Below, in pieces: positions 10,321 to 21,029 of a stretch of DNA of 64,000 nucleotides. Position 1 is the stretch's first letter, and every line of letters begins with the position of its first letter. The notes below the pieces were generated by a model, which searched no databases, was not told where the DNA came from, and was given only the letters and a program-made list of their open reading frames with translations. The position numbers and the translations under genes were made by a program. Where the stretch lies: assembly GCA_039090855.1 (NCBI GenBank), contig CM076996.1, forward strand, positions 45,536,469 through 45,600,468, written 5' to 3'. The stretch comes from Macrothele yani. Lineage: Eukaryota; Arthropoda; Arachnida; Araneae; Macrothelidae.

Positions 10321-11536
10321 TACACACTGAGGTGCCAGAAAAACTGGTACACCAGTCTAATACCTTGTAGGTACCCCACGGGAGCGGAGGACTGCAGAAA
10401 TACGACGGGACATGGACTCCACTAGCTTCTAGAAATATGCTGTAGGCAATGCACACCATACTTCCTGCAGAGCGTTTCACGATTCGGGTGTATTCCGAGG
10501 TCTCGGATTCCTGTGTTCGATAGCGCGTTGCATGGCATCCCAAATGTGTTCTATCACGTTCAGATCTGGGGACTTTGGTGGGAATGGCAACACCCCAAAA
10601 TCAGATGAATGCTCCTCTAACCATAATGTGGTGTAACGACACTTGTGTGGAGGTGCATTGTCCTGTTGGAATAGGCTCAACCCGTCAGCATGAATGCAGG
10701 ACATGAACGGGTGTACCTCGTCAGAAAGGATGCGCACATAGCGTTGGCCGGTCACAGACGTTTGTAGACGTACCAGGGGTCCCAGTGAAGTCCAGCTAAA
10801 CACACCTCATACCATTACGGACCCCTCACCAGCCGGTACAGTTCCCTGTTGATATGCGGGATCCATGGTTTCATGGGGTTTGCGCCATACACGAATCCTT
10901 CCATCAGCCCGATACAGTTAGAAACGCGACTCGTCAAACCAGGCTACTTGTTTCCAGTCATCAAGTGTCCAGTGGCGGTGTTGCCGTGCCCAAGCGAGGC
11001 GAATAGCTCTGTGTCGTGCACCCATCGAGGGGACTCGAATTGGGCGTCGGCTCCCAAAGCCCATATCGTGCAGGGTACGTTGCACAGTCCGGGCGCTGAT
11101 GCTTGTTGAGGCTCGAGCATTGAATTCCGATGCTACCTGCGAGAGTGTCGCGTGAAACGATTCTTGACAGCCGACGATGGTCACGTTCACCCAATGTTTT
11201 TTTACGGCCACACTGGTGTCGTAGGTTGGAGGTTTTGCCGGAATTCTTGTAGTCACGGTACACCCTTGCAATGGTCGTCCGTGAAAATCCGAACTTCGTT
11301 TCTACCTCCGAAATACTGTAGCCCATCTCACGAGCGCCAACTATGACACCGCGTTGAAAATCGCTTAAATCGTTATTACTTGTCATTCTCTTGCCGAAAA
11401 CAGCTCTGACAGCTGGCAAAGATGCTTATCGCTTTATATACGCACTGGCGGACGCAACCGAGTATACGCGCATAGGTGACGTTGCTATGTATTTTGCATA
11501 AGCTCGTCTGTACCAGTTTTTCTGGCACTTCAGTGT
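10321..11536 (-). mobile_element. Tc1-family element, 1.2 kb
   Basis: The inverted ends read ACACTGAGGTGCCAGAAAAA on the left and ACACTGAAGTGCCAGAAAAA inward from the right; the match continues through CTGGTACA. The left end has one extra CA, so the TA duplication is clear only on the right (about 11535-11536). The transposase relic fills the interior on the minus strand. Confidence 0.88.
10357..11386 (-). pseudogene. Tc1 transposase, frameshifted
   Basis: The start at 11386 gives MTSNNDLSDFQRGVIVGARE, the usual Tc1 first helix. The second DNA-binding helix and linker lie in another frame (SISARTVQRTLHDMGFGSRRP), followed by VAWFDESRF with the first catalytic D. After a further frame change come FQQDNAPPH (second D) and PPKSPDLNVIEHIWD with the catalytic E. 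The C-terminus VESMSRRISAVLR-like is in yet another frame and stops at 10357-10359. Three or more frame breaks make it inactive. Family assignment (DD34E) is firm. Confidence 0.88.
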
Positions 11537-11539
11537 ATG

Positions 11540-11975
11540 TGCGTGTGTATGTGTGCATTTGTATTACATCAATAATTTAGCACTGTTTTTTCATTTGAGA
11601 CGCAAGCTAAGGGAAGTCACTGAAATTTAAGTGTGGTATCGTCAATTTAAAGAATACAAAGCTAATTTGCCAGGAACATTTAATGACTTTTGAAGAGCTT
11701 AGATTCTCTTGCCCTTCTGGTTAATTCATTCATGTTTTACCTAATTAACGATGGTTTTCGAAACCTGTTGTTTTGTATCATAGTATTCCAGGAAAAGAGC
11801 GTTTATGCAAGATTTATTTTTAATAACGGCAACAGCTGGTAGGCATCAAGAAATGGAACACTACTGCATTTATTTAAGACCTGCATACCTTCACTAAAAT
11901 CGTGTCTTAATAAGTCTGTAATCAACTGGAAGCTTTTGAAAATCGTTAAAGGAGAAACTCCTTCTGACGTCTGTT
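11540..11975. other. no recognisable feature
   Basis: Short AT-rich spacer with a GT-rich patch at its left edge (11535-11560). Confidence 0.35.
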
Positions 11976-12165
11976 TTTTTTTTTTTTTTTGGAATTGAAC
12001 GACTACCACGAGCATCTCATAGGGCTATAAGTAGTCTCCTGTCCCTAATTTGGGAACGATAACGCCAACTCCATCAAACAGGTGCACGCCCATGAAAATG
12101 GGCCCATCTCGGAAGAATGGTCAACAGGGCCAGATTACGGCCTTAGTGGGTCCCTAGGCTACGAC
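11976..12165 (-). mobile_element. SINE sharing only the 3' tail with the main family
   Basis: Read on the minus strand the element ends in a long poly-A (seen as T at 11974-11995). The 3' segment just inside matches the main SINE tail (CTATAAGTAGTCTCCTGTCCCTAATTT against CTATAAGCAGTCGCCCGTCCCTAATTT). The 5' part (GGGCCCATTTTCATGGGC and beyond) is unlike that family. SINE families often keep a common tail while swapping heads, because the tail is what the partner LINE recognises. Confidence 0.55.
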
Positions 12166-12259
12166 ATCTGAGTGCGACCTCAAAGAACTTATGAATGAGA
12201 ACTATTGAAGTCCGTTAAAACTCGAAACTGTAGCAATACGCGTGTGATAAGTAACACGG

Positions 12260-12456
12260 TGCGTCGCATAAATATAGAGACAGTCTACTTTGCGTAGTGA
12301 ACGCAATGCGAATATAGGTAGAAAGCTGAAATGGTACCAAATTAGACATAACCCTACAACAAACATTTCGATCCGTCGAGATGACCGGATTGTGTGAAAA
12401 GAACACCACAAAGTGAAACAGTGTAATTTTAGGTGTCTCATAAATATAAAGACAAC
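12260..12456 (+). repeat. left terminal repeat with outer and inner transposase sites
   Basis: The outer site is at 12260-12283 and the inner at 12432-12456. They share ATAAATATA followed by GAGACA or AAGACA. Tc1 transposases bind such sites through their paired N-terminal helices. The sequence between the two sites is not conserved with the right end. Confidence 0.7.
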
Positions 12457-12580
12457 TATGTAAAGTAGCCACATGAAAATGAGATGTACAAATTACCATG
12501 TTGTATGCACGCGCATGGGCCGTAACTCAGTCCAGCCTACAAAAGACAGCGGACCTGCCGTCAGACATTCATTTGCCGAA

Positions 12581-13579
12581 ATGCCACGCGACAGTCAACT
12601 TTCTTGTGAGGAGGTGCAGAAGATTTGGAGACTGAGAGAAAATGGATTGCCTGTAGCGAAAATTTTTAAAGCCATGGGGAGGAGTAGGGCAGTCATTTAT
12701 AAGACTTCATCGAAACTCGCTGCGTTAACTGCCAGAAAACGGCCTCGACGGCCTCGAGTAACAACTAAACGAGATGACCGTGCCATCATGCGTTTAGGTT
12801 CCTCCCAAAGGTTATCACTACGTCAAGTTTCTCGGACTGTTGGTGTCACCGTCTCAAAGGACATAGTTCATCGACGAATCAAGGAAAGTCGCAACATTGT
12901 GCTCCGCAAAATGCGCCGTCTGCCACACCTCACGCGGCGCCACAAGAAAGCTAGATTGTTATGGGCAAGCAGCCACATGCACTGGACGGACGAGTGGATC
13001 ACAACTATTTTCTCCGATGACAAAAAGTTCAACCTGGACGGCCCTGACGGTTGGACCTGCTATTGGAATGATTTACGACGCGAGCCACGCACCTTCTTCA
13101 GCAGACAGAAAGGAGGGGGATATGTGATGGTCTGGGGAGCTTTTGCGTTCAATGAGACAACGGATATGGCTTTCCTGCAAGGCAGGCAAAATTCCGAAAC
13201 GTATAAGGACATACTCAGCTGCCACCTTCTACCGTTTGCCGAAACTCTAGCGGGTGTTGATTATCCGTTCCAGCAAGACAACGCCTATATCCATCGGTCT
13301 GCATCAACGAAAAGCTGGTTTAACACTAATCATGTGACCGTAATGGATTGGCCAGCACTCAGTCCAGATCTGAACCCTATTGAGAACCTCTGGGGTATCC
13401 TAGCTCGTGATGTATATGCGAATGGATGGCAGTTCTCAGGTGTGGTGGCATTGAAAGAGCAGATTGAACAGAGCTGGTACGCACTCCATCCAGAACACTT
13501 ACATCACTTGATGGACAGCATGCCCAATCGAGTTTTCAGTGAACAACGGCTCCACTATTCGTACCGGAGGTGCTCATAA
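12581..13579 (+). CDS. Tc1/mariner-family transposase, uninterrupted (332 aa)
   Basis: The enzyme cuts its element at the terminal repeats and reinserts it at TA. I chose ATG 12581 because MPRDSQLSCEEVQKIWRLRE is a normal Tc1 start; the frame is open upstream to 12473 but that part has no family match. Two N-terminal helix-turn-helix subdomains span about residues 5-110, with a GRPR-like hook at RKRPRRPR. The catalytic core shows FSDDKKF (first D), GYVMVWGAF, FQQDNAYIH (second D) and [11 protein letters not shown] (E). Exactly 34 residues separate the second D from E, so it is DD34E. The length fits the family (about 340 aa). It sits between IR/DR-like ends. No in-frame stop was found. The first acidic residue lies in SDDKKF rather than the usual DES, so either D may serve. 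Confidence 0.9.
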   Translation: MPRDSQLSCEEVQKIWRLRENGLPVAKIFKAMGRSRAVIYKTSSKLAALTARKRPRRPRVTTKRDDRAIMRLGSSQRLSLRQVSRTVGVTVSKDIVHRRIKESRNIVLRKMRRLPHLTRRHKKARLLWASSHMHWTDEWITTIFSDDKKFNLDGPDGWTCYWNDLRREPRTFFSRQKGGGYVMVWGAFAFNETTDMAFLQGRQNSETYKDILSCHLLPFAETLAGVDYPFQQDNAYIHRSASTKSWFNTNHVTVMDWPALSPDLNPIENLWGILARDVYANGWQFSGVVALKEQIEQSWYALHPEHLHHLMDSMPNRVFSEQRLHYSYRRCS

Positions 13580-13584
13580 CTAGT

Positions 13585-13781
13585 AAGTCTTTATATTTTT
13601 GAGACAGCGTATTTCTGTTTTTTTCTTGTCCTCGGCGTTGGAATTGTTATGTTTCCGTCAAACTATTGTGCAGGAGCATGTCCTATGCTATTTTTGCTAT
13701 AAATATGAGGTGAACATTTCAGCTCGTTGTTGTTTCTTTTTATTCGATAATTTGTTCTGTCTCTATATTTATACGACGCAC
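13585..13781 (-). repeat. right terminal repeat with inner and outer transposase sites
   Basis: The inner site at 13585-13606 begins five bases after the transposase stop codon and the outer site is at 13757-13781. Both are inverted relative to the left-end sites. Confidence 0.7.
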
Positions 13782-13789
13782 TATACTTT

Positions 13790-14200
13790 TAGCCCATTCT
13801 TCAAACCAATAAATTACCCGCAGAGTTTTCATAACAAGTCACTATATTTTCCCTTGTTCTCATAATAACACGTGTTAGAAGCTTAAGATTCCTAGATTTT
13901 CTCTTGGAATTTTAATAATTTCGCATTGTTTACTTTTCTTGGTGCATCTTTCTTGTTATGCAATGTGAAGTCACAGTGGATTTCGCCCATTAACGGTTCC
14001 AAGTGCAAACAGGGAGGTGTGGATGGATGGTACTGAAAAATCCGAAACTGTGTCTCGCCGACTCCGCTACAGCGACATGAAATGTTTAACCTTAGTGAGT
14101 CACTGCCTTGAAATCTGTTCGTCTTCTAGCCACTGTGTGTGATCGAGTGGAAATCACACGAGACAAAATTAAAACTATTTTACTCCCTCTCTATGTAAAT
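13790..14200. other. no recognisable feature
   Basis: AT-rich spacer between two Tc1 elements. Confidence 0.35.
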
Positions 14201-14203
14201 ATA

Positions 14204-15420
14204 CACTATCTACCAACAAGTAATTGGACACCCTTGCAATCAACGATATCTGCGGTCCTGATACACGTCACGGCCGCCGCCGTTAAATATCGTGTGGGAA
14301 ACAACAACGCAACCAGTCGCATGCAAGATGCCACGCAGTTCGGAGCTCTCTGATTTCGAGAAAGGTGTAATCGTCGGGTATCACAGAAATGGCCGATCCA
14401 TACGTGACATATCCAGCGAGTTGAAGTACCCAAAATCGACAGTGGCCTACGTGATTGGCAAGTGGAAGATGAGAGGTGACTGTCGGAATGTGCCCCGACT
14501 CAGCAGACCCACAAAACTGGGAGTTAGAGACCGACGGGTACTGGCCAGGGAAATTCGGAAAACCGCACCAAATCGATGGGCGACATCCGCGAGGAATTTC
14601 AACAGGCATCCGGGAGTGTCCTTTCGATGAATACCATTCATAAGGAAGTCCATCTGCTCGGTTATCATGGACGTGCTGCCTCCCACAAGCCTTTCATCAC
14701 CAAGTCCAAAAGCGCTGCTCGGCTAACGTGGTGCAAAGAACGTCGACAGTGGACCGTTGAACAGTGAAAACAGGTTCTCCGACGCGACGAATCAAGTTTC
14801 AGCCTCTACCGTTCGGTTGGCAGGGTCTGGGTTTGGCGTCTGCCTGGAGAACGCCTCCTGCCGGAATGTATTGTGCCAACTATGAAGTTCGGCGGCGGTG
14901 GAATTATGCAATGGGGGTGTTTCTCCTGGTATGGCACGAGACCCTTGGTCGCAATTCCTGGTGGACTGAATGCCGAGACCTACTGCACCATTTTGGACGA
15001 CCATGCGCTTCCTACGTTGTGGCAGTTTTACGGGGTGGACCCATGTTACTTTCAGGAGGACAATGCAACCTGTCATGTTGCGAGGTCCACCATGGCTTGG
15101 TATGGTGACGATGGGGTTAATGGAATGGACTGGCCTGCACAGAGCCCGGACCTTAACCCTATCGAGCCCCTCTGGGACGAGTTGGAGCGTCGACTTAAGG
15201 GGTGCCCCCACCGTCCGAAATCGGTGAAAGAACTGACCTGTCTTCTCCAAGCCGAGTGGAAGAAAATACCGCTAGCCGTCGTACAAGGCCTGGTTGAGAG
15301 CATGCCCCGGAGGGTCGAGCTGTAATCGCCGCTCGTGGAGGCTCCACCAACTATTGAAGGTGAATAAACTTCGTTTTCCTTTGCTATCGCAGGTGTCCAA
15401 TTACTTGTTGGTAGATAGCG
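14204..15420 (+). mobile_element. Tc1-family element, 1.2 kb
   Basis: TA duplications at 14202-14203 and 15421-15422 flank 28-bp inverted ends reading CACTATCTACCAACAAGTAA on the left and CGCTATCTACCAACAAGTAA inward from the right. Both ends continue TTGGACACC. Length and coding content are those of a complete Tc1 element. Confidence 0.93.
14328..15325 (+). pseudogene. Tc1 transposase, one frameshift and one nonsense codon
   Basis: The start at 14328 gives MPRSSELSDFEKGVIVGYHR. The first helix-turn-helix and TVAYVIGKWKMRG are in frame. A shift near 14580 moves the second DNA-binding helix to another frame (MNTIHKEVHLLGYHGRAASHKP). A TGA at 14765-14767 replaces the conserved tryptophan in the TVEQWKQVL motif. 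RRDESSF follows with the first D, then [11 protein letters not shown] (second D) and [15 protein letters not shown] (E). The C-terminus [11 protein letters not shown] ends at 15325. All catalytic residues remain. Confidence 0.9.
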
Positions 15421-15424
15421 TATA

Positions 15425-15570
15425 AGCTGTATATTATTTGCGGAGTAGCAACATGCCTCCTGGGCCCTCGGCAATGGTGGACCCTTAGGCTGTTGCCCCG
15501 TTAGACCCCCCTGATCCGGCCTTAATGGTCAGAAGCCAGAGGTTCAGACCACTCGCCCACCGGGGCATCG
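15425..15570 (-). mobile_element. SINE head fragment
   Basis: On the minus strand the sequence from 15568 reads CCCCGGTGGGCGAGTGGTCT, like the A-box region of the window's SINE heads. A CTGACCATTAAGGCCGG body without a clear B box follows. There is no poly-A tail, so it is truncated or belongs to a related family. Confidence 0.45.
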
Positions 15571-15786
15571 TTGAGGTCTATAATCACCCCTACTGCTCTC
15601 GCACGATTTCATCACTGTTGTATTAAAATTAAACAAACAGTGATACAGACAGAGAATTGGACTGCTCTAAGCATCCCCCAAAAGTCCAGTCCAAATCCGC
15701 ATCGCAAGTTTGTCATTTTTCGATATTGTACACTCGTTCTGTTCAAGCCACAGCATCTCAACTACCTTTCTGTGCATTCAAACATA

Positions 15787-17029
15787 CACTATATTGACAA
15801 AGGTCACCGGATACCTTGAAGAGAAACACAACATAGCATTTATTGACATACATTAGAACGGTCTCGGTCCACCTTTGGCCTTAATACATGCACTGACCCT
15901 TCGAGAAATGCTTTCGACAAGGTTTTGGAACACAGCGATAGGTATGCGCTTCCATTCAGTACATAATGCTGCCGCTAACTGTTGCTAATTAGTAGGCCTT
16001 GGTTCGAAACTTCTTATGCGGCGCTCTAATTCATCCCATAGGTGCTCTATGGGGTTAAGATCAGAGCTCTGTGCTGGCCAGTCCACACACAATACGGAAT
16101 TATAGTCAAACAACGCCGTAACAATCCTTGCTTTATGGATCGGTGCATTATCCTGCTGGTACCAACAAGGCTCGGTTCCATAGTCTTGCCACAAAGTTGT
16201 TAGGGCATAATTGTCCAGAATATCGAGGTATGCGTGCTGGTTAATAGGTTTGTCCAAGATAACCAATGGGCCGAGACCATACCACGAAAAACACCCCCAC
16301 GCGAGTACACTGCCAGCTCCAAACTTGACCGTAGGAACAGTACACTGTTGTAAATAGCGTTCCCCCGGCTGTCGCCCTACCCACACATGGCCATCAGACT
16401 GGTGGATCGTGTATCTGAATTCATCAGTCCATAGGACCCGTTTCCATTTATCTATGGTCCACGATAAATGTTCTTTACATCATGCTAAACGACGAGCAGC
16501 ATTCCGAGTGGAGATGAAAGGCTTATGAGTAGCCGCACGATCACGGTAACCCATGGAATGAAGTTGTCTGCGAATGGTACGTGTACATACCGAGATTCCA
16601 GCATTTTTACTCACCCGTACAATGAGGTCTTGTGCAGTACTCCGTCGATTAGCTGTAACGACTCTCCTGAGGCTTCGACGTCTTCTATCACTGTTTTTCT
16701 TTGATCTGCCGGTACGTTTTGCTTCTTCAGGCACGACATGCGTGTTCCACTTATTCAGTACGTCCAAAACAGTTGACTTGGGTATGTTTAAACGCCTCTC
16801 GTTTTCTCTTATGGACAACCCATTAATAAAACACCAAACAATCTTTCCTTTCTCAAAGTCAGTTCTCTCCCGCCGCGACATTTTCACTCAACCTCACAGT
16901 GCGATATAACCGCAGTCAGCTGCAGGCTTGTTTTTATACCGTTTGCAGCTGTACCGTGCATTTTAACAACGCAGCGGTTTCGTTCATCTGCTTTTGCAGG
17001 GGTGTCCGGTGACTTTTGTCAATATGGTG
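15787..17029 (-). mobile_element. Tc1-family element, 1.24 kb
   Basis: TA at 15785-15786 and 17030-17031 flank inverted ends CACTATATTGACAAAGGTCA (left) and CACCATATTGACAAAAGTCA (right, read inward). Both continue CCGGA. The transposase lies on the minus strand with only two nonsense codons. Confidence 0.93.
15853..16887 (-). pseudogene. Tc1 transposase, two nonsense codons, no frameshift
   Basis: The frame runs from ATG 16887 (or the internal MSRRERTDFEKG at 16881) to a stop at 15853-15855. The first lesion is TGA near 16480 in RRLA-stop-CKEHLSW, where relatives have tryptophan. The second is TAG near 15985 in PTN-stop-QQLAAAL. Otherwise the protein is complete. It has paired helix-turn-helix domains with a TGRSKK linker, VLWTDEFRY (first D), [10 protein letters not shown] (second D), [15 protein letters not shown] (E, 34 residues on) and a VESISRRVSACI C-terminus. 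It is the least decayed of the broken Tc1 copies. Confidence 0.92.
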
Positions 17030-17031
17030 TA

Positions 17032-17590
17032 TGTTTTAAACCCAGAGGCAAGCTCTATATGCACCCAACCTCTTTCAACTCACGGGCCGTTGACGAAATG
17101 ATTGTCTGCAATGATTTTCAGTACTGTAAGAAAGTGTTTACACGTAAAGTACTTATCTGCAATACCAGAAACCATTACTATTTCGATACAGCATTGATAT
17201 CTTTCGTCGTAAAAATGCTTTTCACTCCAGCAGCGTGAATCATTTTAGCCTATCGCTTTACCAGTGACTTTTAGTTGAAGATCTTAAAAGATCCTAAAAA
17301 ATGCTTCTTGTATGTTCCTGCTGAATGCAGCTATATCAGAAGATATGCAAATATTTATGTGACTCTGGAACAAATGAAACAAATGAACAAATGAGCTATA
17401 TATTTGGAACAAATGAGCTATATATTTGCGAATCACCTTCCTTTAAACAAACTGATTGATGAGGTCGTAGTAAGACACCGATCTTTTCAGGTTCCACTAA
17501 AAATGCGCGAGCACCGTATAATCTTTATGATGCGTTGAAGGCAATAATTTTTAACTCTTCAAAGGCGCGAGTGCAAACCCAGAATTACAC
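17032..17590. other. no recognisable feature
   Basis: Spacer containing a short direct duplication (ATTTGGAACAAATGAGCTATAT-like, about 17387-17430). No genes seen. Confidence 0.4.
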
Positions 17591-17595
17591 ATCGC

Positions 17596-17850
17596 CCAGT
17601 GATCGAGTGGTTTAGGATGCTGGCTTTAAGTCTCTGGTACTGTTGGGTCAAAGTTGGAATCTAGGTGCAGGACATAGATGTTGTGTTTGTCCCCTTTTCA
17701 TGGACCTATGTCTTCAAATTGTGATGGATAATTCGCTATACGTAGCCTTAATTTTTCACGGGGATGGTCAACCACAGTTACGTTGTGTGCCCTTCATGCT
17801 TCTGAAGAATCTTAAAATACAACATTTCGACATGGAACGTTAAACAATCC
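17596..17850 (+). mobile_element. degenerate tRNA-derived SINE
   Basis: GTGATCGAGTGGTTTAGGAT (A-box-like) is followed by a weak B-box region and then ACATAGATGTTGTGTTTGTC, which matches the SINE body. Near 17840 an AACGTTAAACAATCC segment recalls the SINE 3' end. Poly-A has decayed. Confidence 0.45.
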
Positions 17851-17859
17851 TCGTTCATC

Positions 17860-18466
17860 CATTTGTGTATATCCTCAACTGACATTTTTTTTCAGTAGTA
17901 GGCGTTTGCGCTGTAATGATACTACATATCAAGGCGGTATTTCCAGTGTGATATGGATAGAAAACTACATAGATTTTATTACTTGTACTAAATTCACGTC
18001 AGTTTGAAGAATCAGAATAGACCATTTTTTACCTTTTTTTTTTTTTTCATTTTCGGCTTCTCCCTTTTAGATTTTGGCGTACTAGCCAACGTTGTTTATT
18101 GCTAAATGCGTTTGCGACACAAAAAGTTAGAAAAAAGGTTGCGAGTTTCCTGTCCTAACATGGCTCTGATATTTAAAGTCTCAAGCGCATTTGTAATGTT
18201 CGTAGCAGTATAGCACTGTCGGAAAATTGCACAGATCAGTTCTTAATAACTTCACTTTTAAGCGAATCAGGAGTCTCTCAAATAATTTCAGAAAAGGTTA
18301 TTCACAGATTGATTCCTTTGTTCTCTGTCAACAGATCCTTGAACAGTAACTTTCCAACAGAACAGAACACTCGAACATTAAACGTATCAGATTAGTGGTA
18401 AACTTCAGAACTAAACAACGTTAACTGGCAGAACTCTTAACGGTAAATATATAAATATCAGCACAA
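17860..18466. other. no recognisable feature
   Basis: AT-rich spacer; no motif seen. Confidence 0.35.
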
Positions 18467-19275
18467 CATACAGCCAGGGACGCGCCAAACGGGGGTTCAA
18501 TGGTGCGAAGTACCCGGGCGCCAGCTTCCGGGGGTGGCAGGACGCCTCAATCAAATTTTACGGTTGACAAATTAATGTCAGTGACGTGGAAAAAGTTAAG
18601 AAAACGTTTTACTGTGAGAAATCGTAATGCTACGTGCCACGTTTATTTCTCTAGTAAAAATATTCATTTTATAATTCAATAGAAGACAACTTGAAATCAG
18701 AATAATTTTTATTTTGTTCAGCAACGGATACCGCGGGCGCAAAGGACTAACAATTTTTTTCTAATTTTTTTTTTAAATCTCGAAGATTCTAGTAGTATGA
18801 TATGCGTGGCGAGCACTATGACAACGGGGCCAATATGAATGAAAAACAAAGTGAACTTCAAAAAAAACATAATTTTTCGATCTAAAACCCTGATGCATTT
18901 TATGCGGCTCATATTTTAAATCTGGTCGTAAATAATGACGAAAATATTTTCCTAGAAATTTTCAGCATTATTCAAGAAATATATGCTTTCTTTTCTGAAT
19001 TGCCTTATCTTTGGCAAATTTTAAACAAAGCTTCCAGCGTTGATGGTAAAATCGTGCTCTGAAACATGGTGGGAAATCAATGCAATATGGGTATCGAGGC
19101 TTATAGGCGAAAAAACATTTTTAATGTGAAAACCAGTTATTTCTAATTCTGTCTTTAGTTTTAAACAACTTACTTGTATATGCACCAATGCGCGATTTTT
19201 TTTTTTTTGGCTAGTTGTTCAGAATAGTTAAACAGACGCCCGTCATGTTCAATATTATATACTCGTATACATATA

Positions 19276-20581
19276 CACGGTGCATAAGAAAGTCCCTTTA
19301 GCCTTAAATAACTTGCGAACGCAGAGCGGTATAGTTATGTAAGTGAGAAAACGATATAGTAAAGCGAATACGCCCAATCGAATGCAACCAATAGCAGCTC
19401 CCCTAGTGGCGAACTGCGGAAGTTAGCCATTGCAAATCGAAAACGAAAAGAGATAGAGCAAAATTTCCAATTACAAAGTTGTAGACATTAATTAATCGAT
19501 GCGCGACGATTCGAATCTGCATATTCCCATTTCGCAAATGTAGCCGTATGCAAATGCAGATTGTGACGTTGTACCGTACCTACGATATGAAAATCAGTAG
19601 CAGGATGTACCCTGATCAGAAGTTTAGGTCTACGTACGCTGTGTGAGAATGGCGAGCTTCACTCACTCCCAATATTGCGAGATGGTGCTTATTTACGGCG
19701 AATGCCAACGGACAGAGATACCTCCAACTGTTAAAGGATATCGTGCCTGACTTTTTAGATGACATTCCCCTGTCCGCATTACGTTCCTTGTGGTTCCAAC
19801 ATAACGGTGCCCCTGCACACCAGCCAACAGCAGTTCAACGCTTTCTCACAGATTGTTTTGGGTAACGAATCATCGGGTATGGTTGTGCTGTTGAATGGCC
19901 TCCACGATCGCCGGACCTCACTCCGTTGGATTTCTTCCTCTGAGGTTGCGTAAAAAATCAGGTGTATGCAACAGCGCCTACAAGTCTGCTGGATCTACGT
20001 CGTCGTGCTACAGATGCTTGCAATAGTGTGACACCTTCCATGCTGAGGAATGTGCGTGCAGAGTTTCTTTCACGAATACAAATGTGTATCGTGGGCAATG
20101 GAGAACTCTTCGAACAAACCCGACATTAACTTTTTATCACTGTGCGCCAGTTTGCCTTTTTTGTTTTTGTTTTGTCTGACGTCATCAAACTGTATTGACA
20201 TAAGTACGCATTTATGCAATAAATTGTGTGTGTTTGCTCATACCTATGCCTGTTCCCTTCAAACGTTCACACAAAAGATCGCGCATGGATTTCGGACATT
20301 TTAGGGTATTCAGGCGACAATTTATCTTATCTGTGTAAAACAAATGTCATTTTGTACTAATTAATTGATGCTCTACAACTTTGTATTTGGAAATTTTGCT
20401 CTATCTCTTTTCGTTTTCGATTTGCAATGGCTAACTTCCGCATTTCGCCACTAGGGGCGCTGCTACTGGTTGCATTCGATTGGGCGTAGTCGCTTTACTA
20501 TACCGTTATATCACTTGCATAACTGTACCTCTCTTCATTCGCAAGTTATTTCAGGCTAAAGGGACTTTCCTATGAACCCTG
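19276..20581 (+). mobile_element. long-TIR element of the DUF4817 transposase group
   Basis: Terminal inverted repeats of about 230 bp (19276-19505 and 20352-20581) are about 90% alike. They contain AAGTCCCTTTAGCC near the tips and GAAAACGAAAAGAGATAGAG further in. TA flanks both tips (19274-19275, 20582-20583). The element lies within the hAT-type element, hence is younger. Confidence 0.9.
19649..20130 (+). pseudogene. DUF4817-type transposase, internally deleted
   Basis: The start MASFTHSQYCEMVLIYGECQ matches the beginning of DUF4817 proteins. The frame then jumps to the catalytic C-terminal part: RYLQLLKDIVPDFLDDIP, WFQHNGAPAH (second acidic position changed from D to N) and WPPRSPDLTPLDFFL. 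A MLRNVRAEFLSRIQMCI end follows. Several hundred coding bases, including the first catalytic D, are missing at the YGECQ-to-RYLQ junction. Stops interrupt FG-stop and FFL-stop. It is inactive. Confidence 0.75.
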
Positions 20582-20872
20582 TATATATTATGAAAACTCG
20601 CACTTTATGGGAAATAGAAAATAGTGTTGCTAAAGATATTTATTTTAGGTAAAAATGAATAAAAATTGAAAAATATTCTTGAAAAAGGTTCGGCAAATCT
20701 GGGCTTGCACCCGGGCGGCAAATGCCCTTGGCGCGCCCCTGCATACAGCCTTTAAATAGGCACAACTTCAACTACACAACGTCTTTTCCACAATTAGCAT
20801 CATACTTCCACTATCTCCAAACTTTTGCTTTTGCTCAAACATTATATAACGTTCAGTTCTCATCGGACTCAT

Positions 20873-21027
20873 ACACCCGTCATACGTTCTGACCTCAAGG
20901 TGTTGCCAACCATAGTTTTGCGAGAGAGAAGATATCACGTTAAGTTTGAAAAACGCCTTGGAGAACGAACTCAAATTTGCATAGAGAAAGAAACTAAAAG
21001 GCAAAGCTAAATTAGAGTATACGTCAC
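20873..21027 (+). repeat. interspersed repeat block A, copy 1
   Basis: The block is similar to 47035-47192. Shared stretches include TTCTGACCTCA/TTCCGACCTCA, GAGAACRAACTCAAATTT and a GAAACTRAAAGG segment. I do not know the family. Copy 2 lies directly beside block C, which suggests that A, B and C are parts of one older element. Confidence 0.55.
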
Positions 21028-21029
21028 AC

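Larger units (their letters stand above)
12255..13785 (+). mobile_element. Tc1-type element with IR/DR-like ends and intact transposase
   Basis: Each end carries two related sites. The outer sites (12260-12283, 13757-13781) share GTGCGTCG then ATAAATATAGAGACAG. The inner sites (12432-12456, 13585-13606) share TGTCTCA then AAATATAAAGAC. Outer and inner sites at one end are direct repeats of each other, and the two ends are inverted. This is the IR/DR arrangement known from Tc1-like elements such as Sleeping Beauty. The outermost few bases differ between ends, so the exact TA boundaries are uncertain by a few bases. It encloses the only uninterrupted transposase frame in the window. Confidence 0.85.
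18475..20741. mobile_element. hAT-type non-autonomous element hosting another transposon
   Basis: A perfect 8-bp target duplication, CATACAGC at 18467-18474 and 20742-20749, flanks ends CAGGGACGCGCCAA (left) and CAGGGGCGCGCCAA (right, read inward). This is hAT-like. Subtracting the nested element at 19276-20581 leaves about 0.96 kb with no transposase motif. Confidence 0.9.

Noticed and set aside
18500..18682. Small protein-coding gene at the left end of the hAT-type element
   Set aside because: The frame starts inside the terminal repeat and has no family motif; it is an accident of GC-rich sequence.
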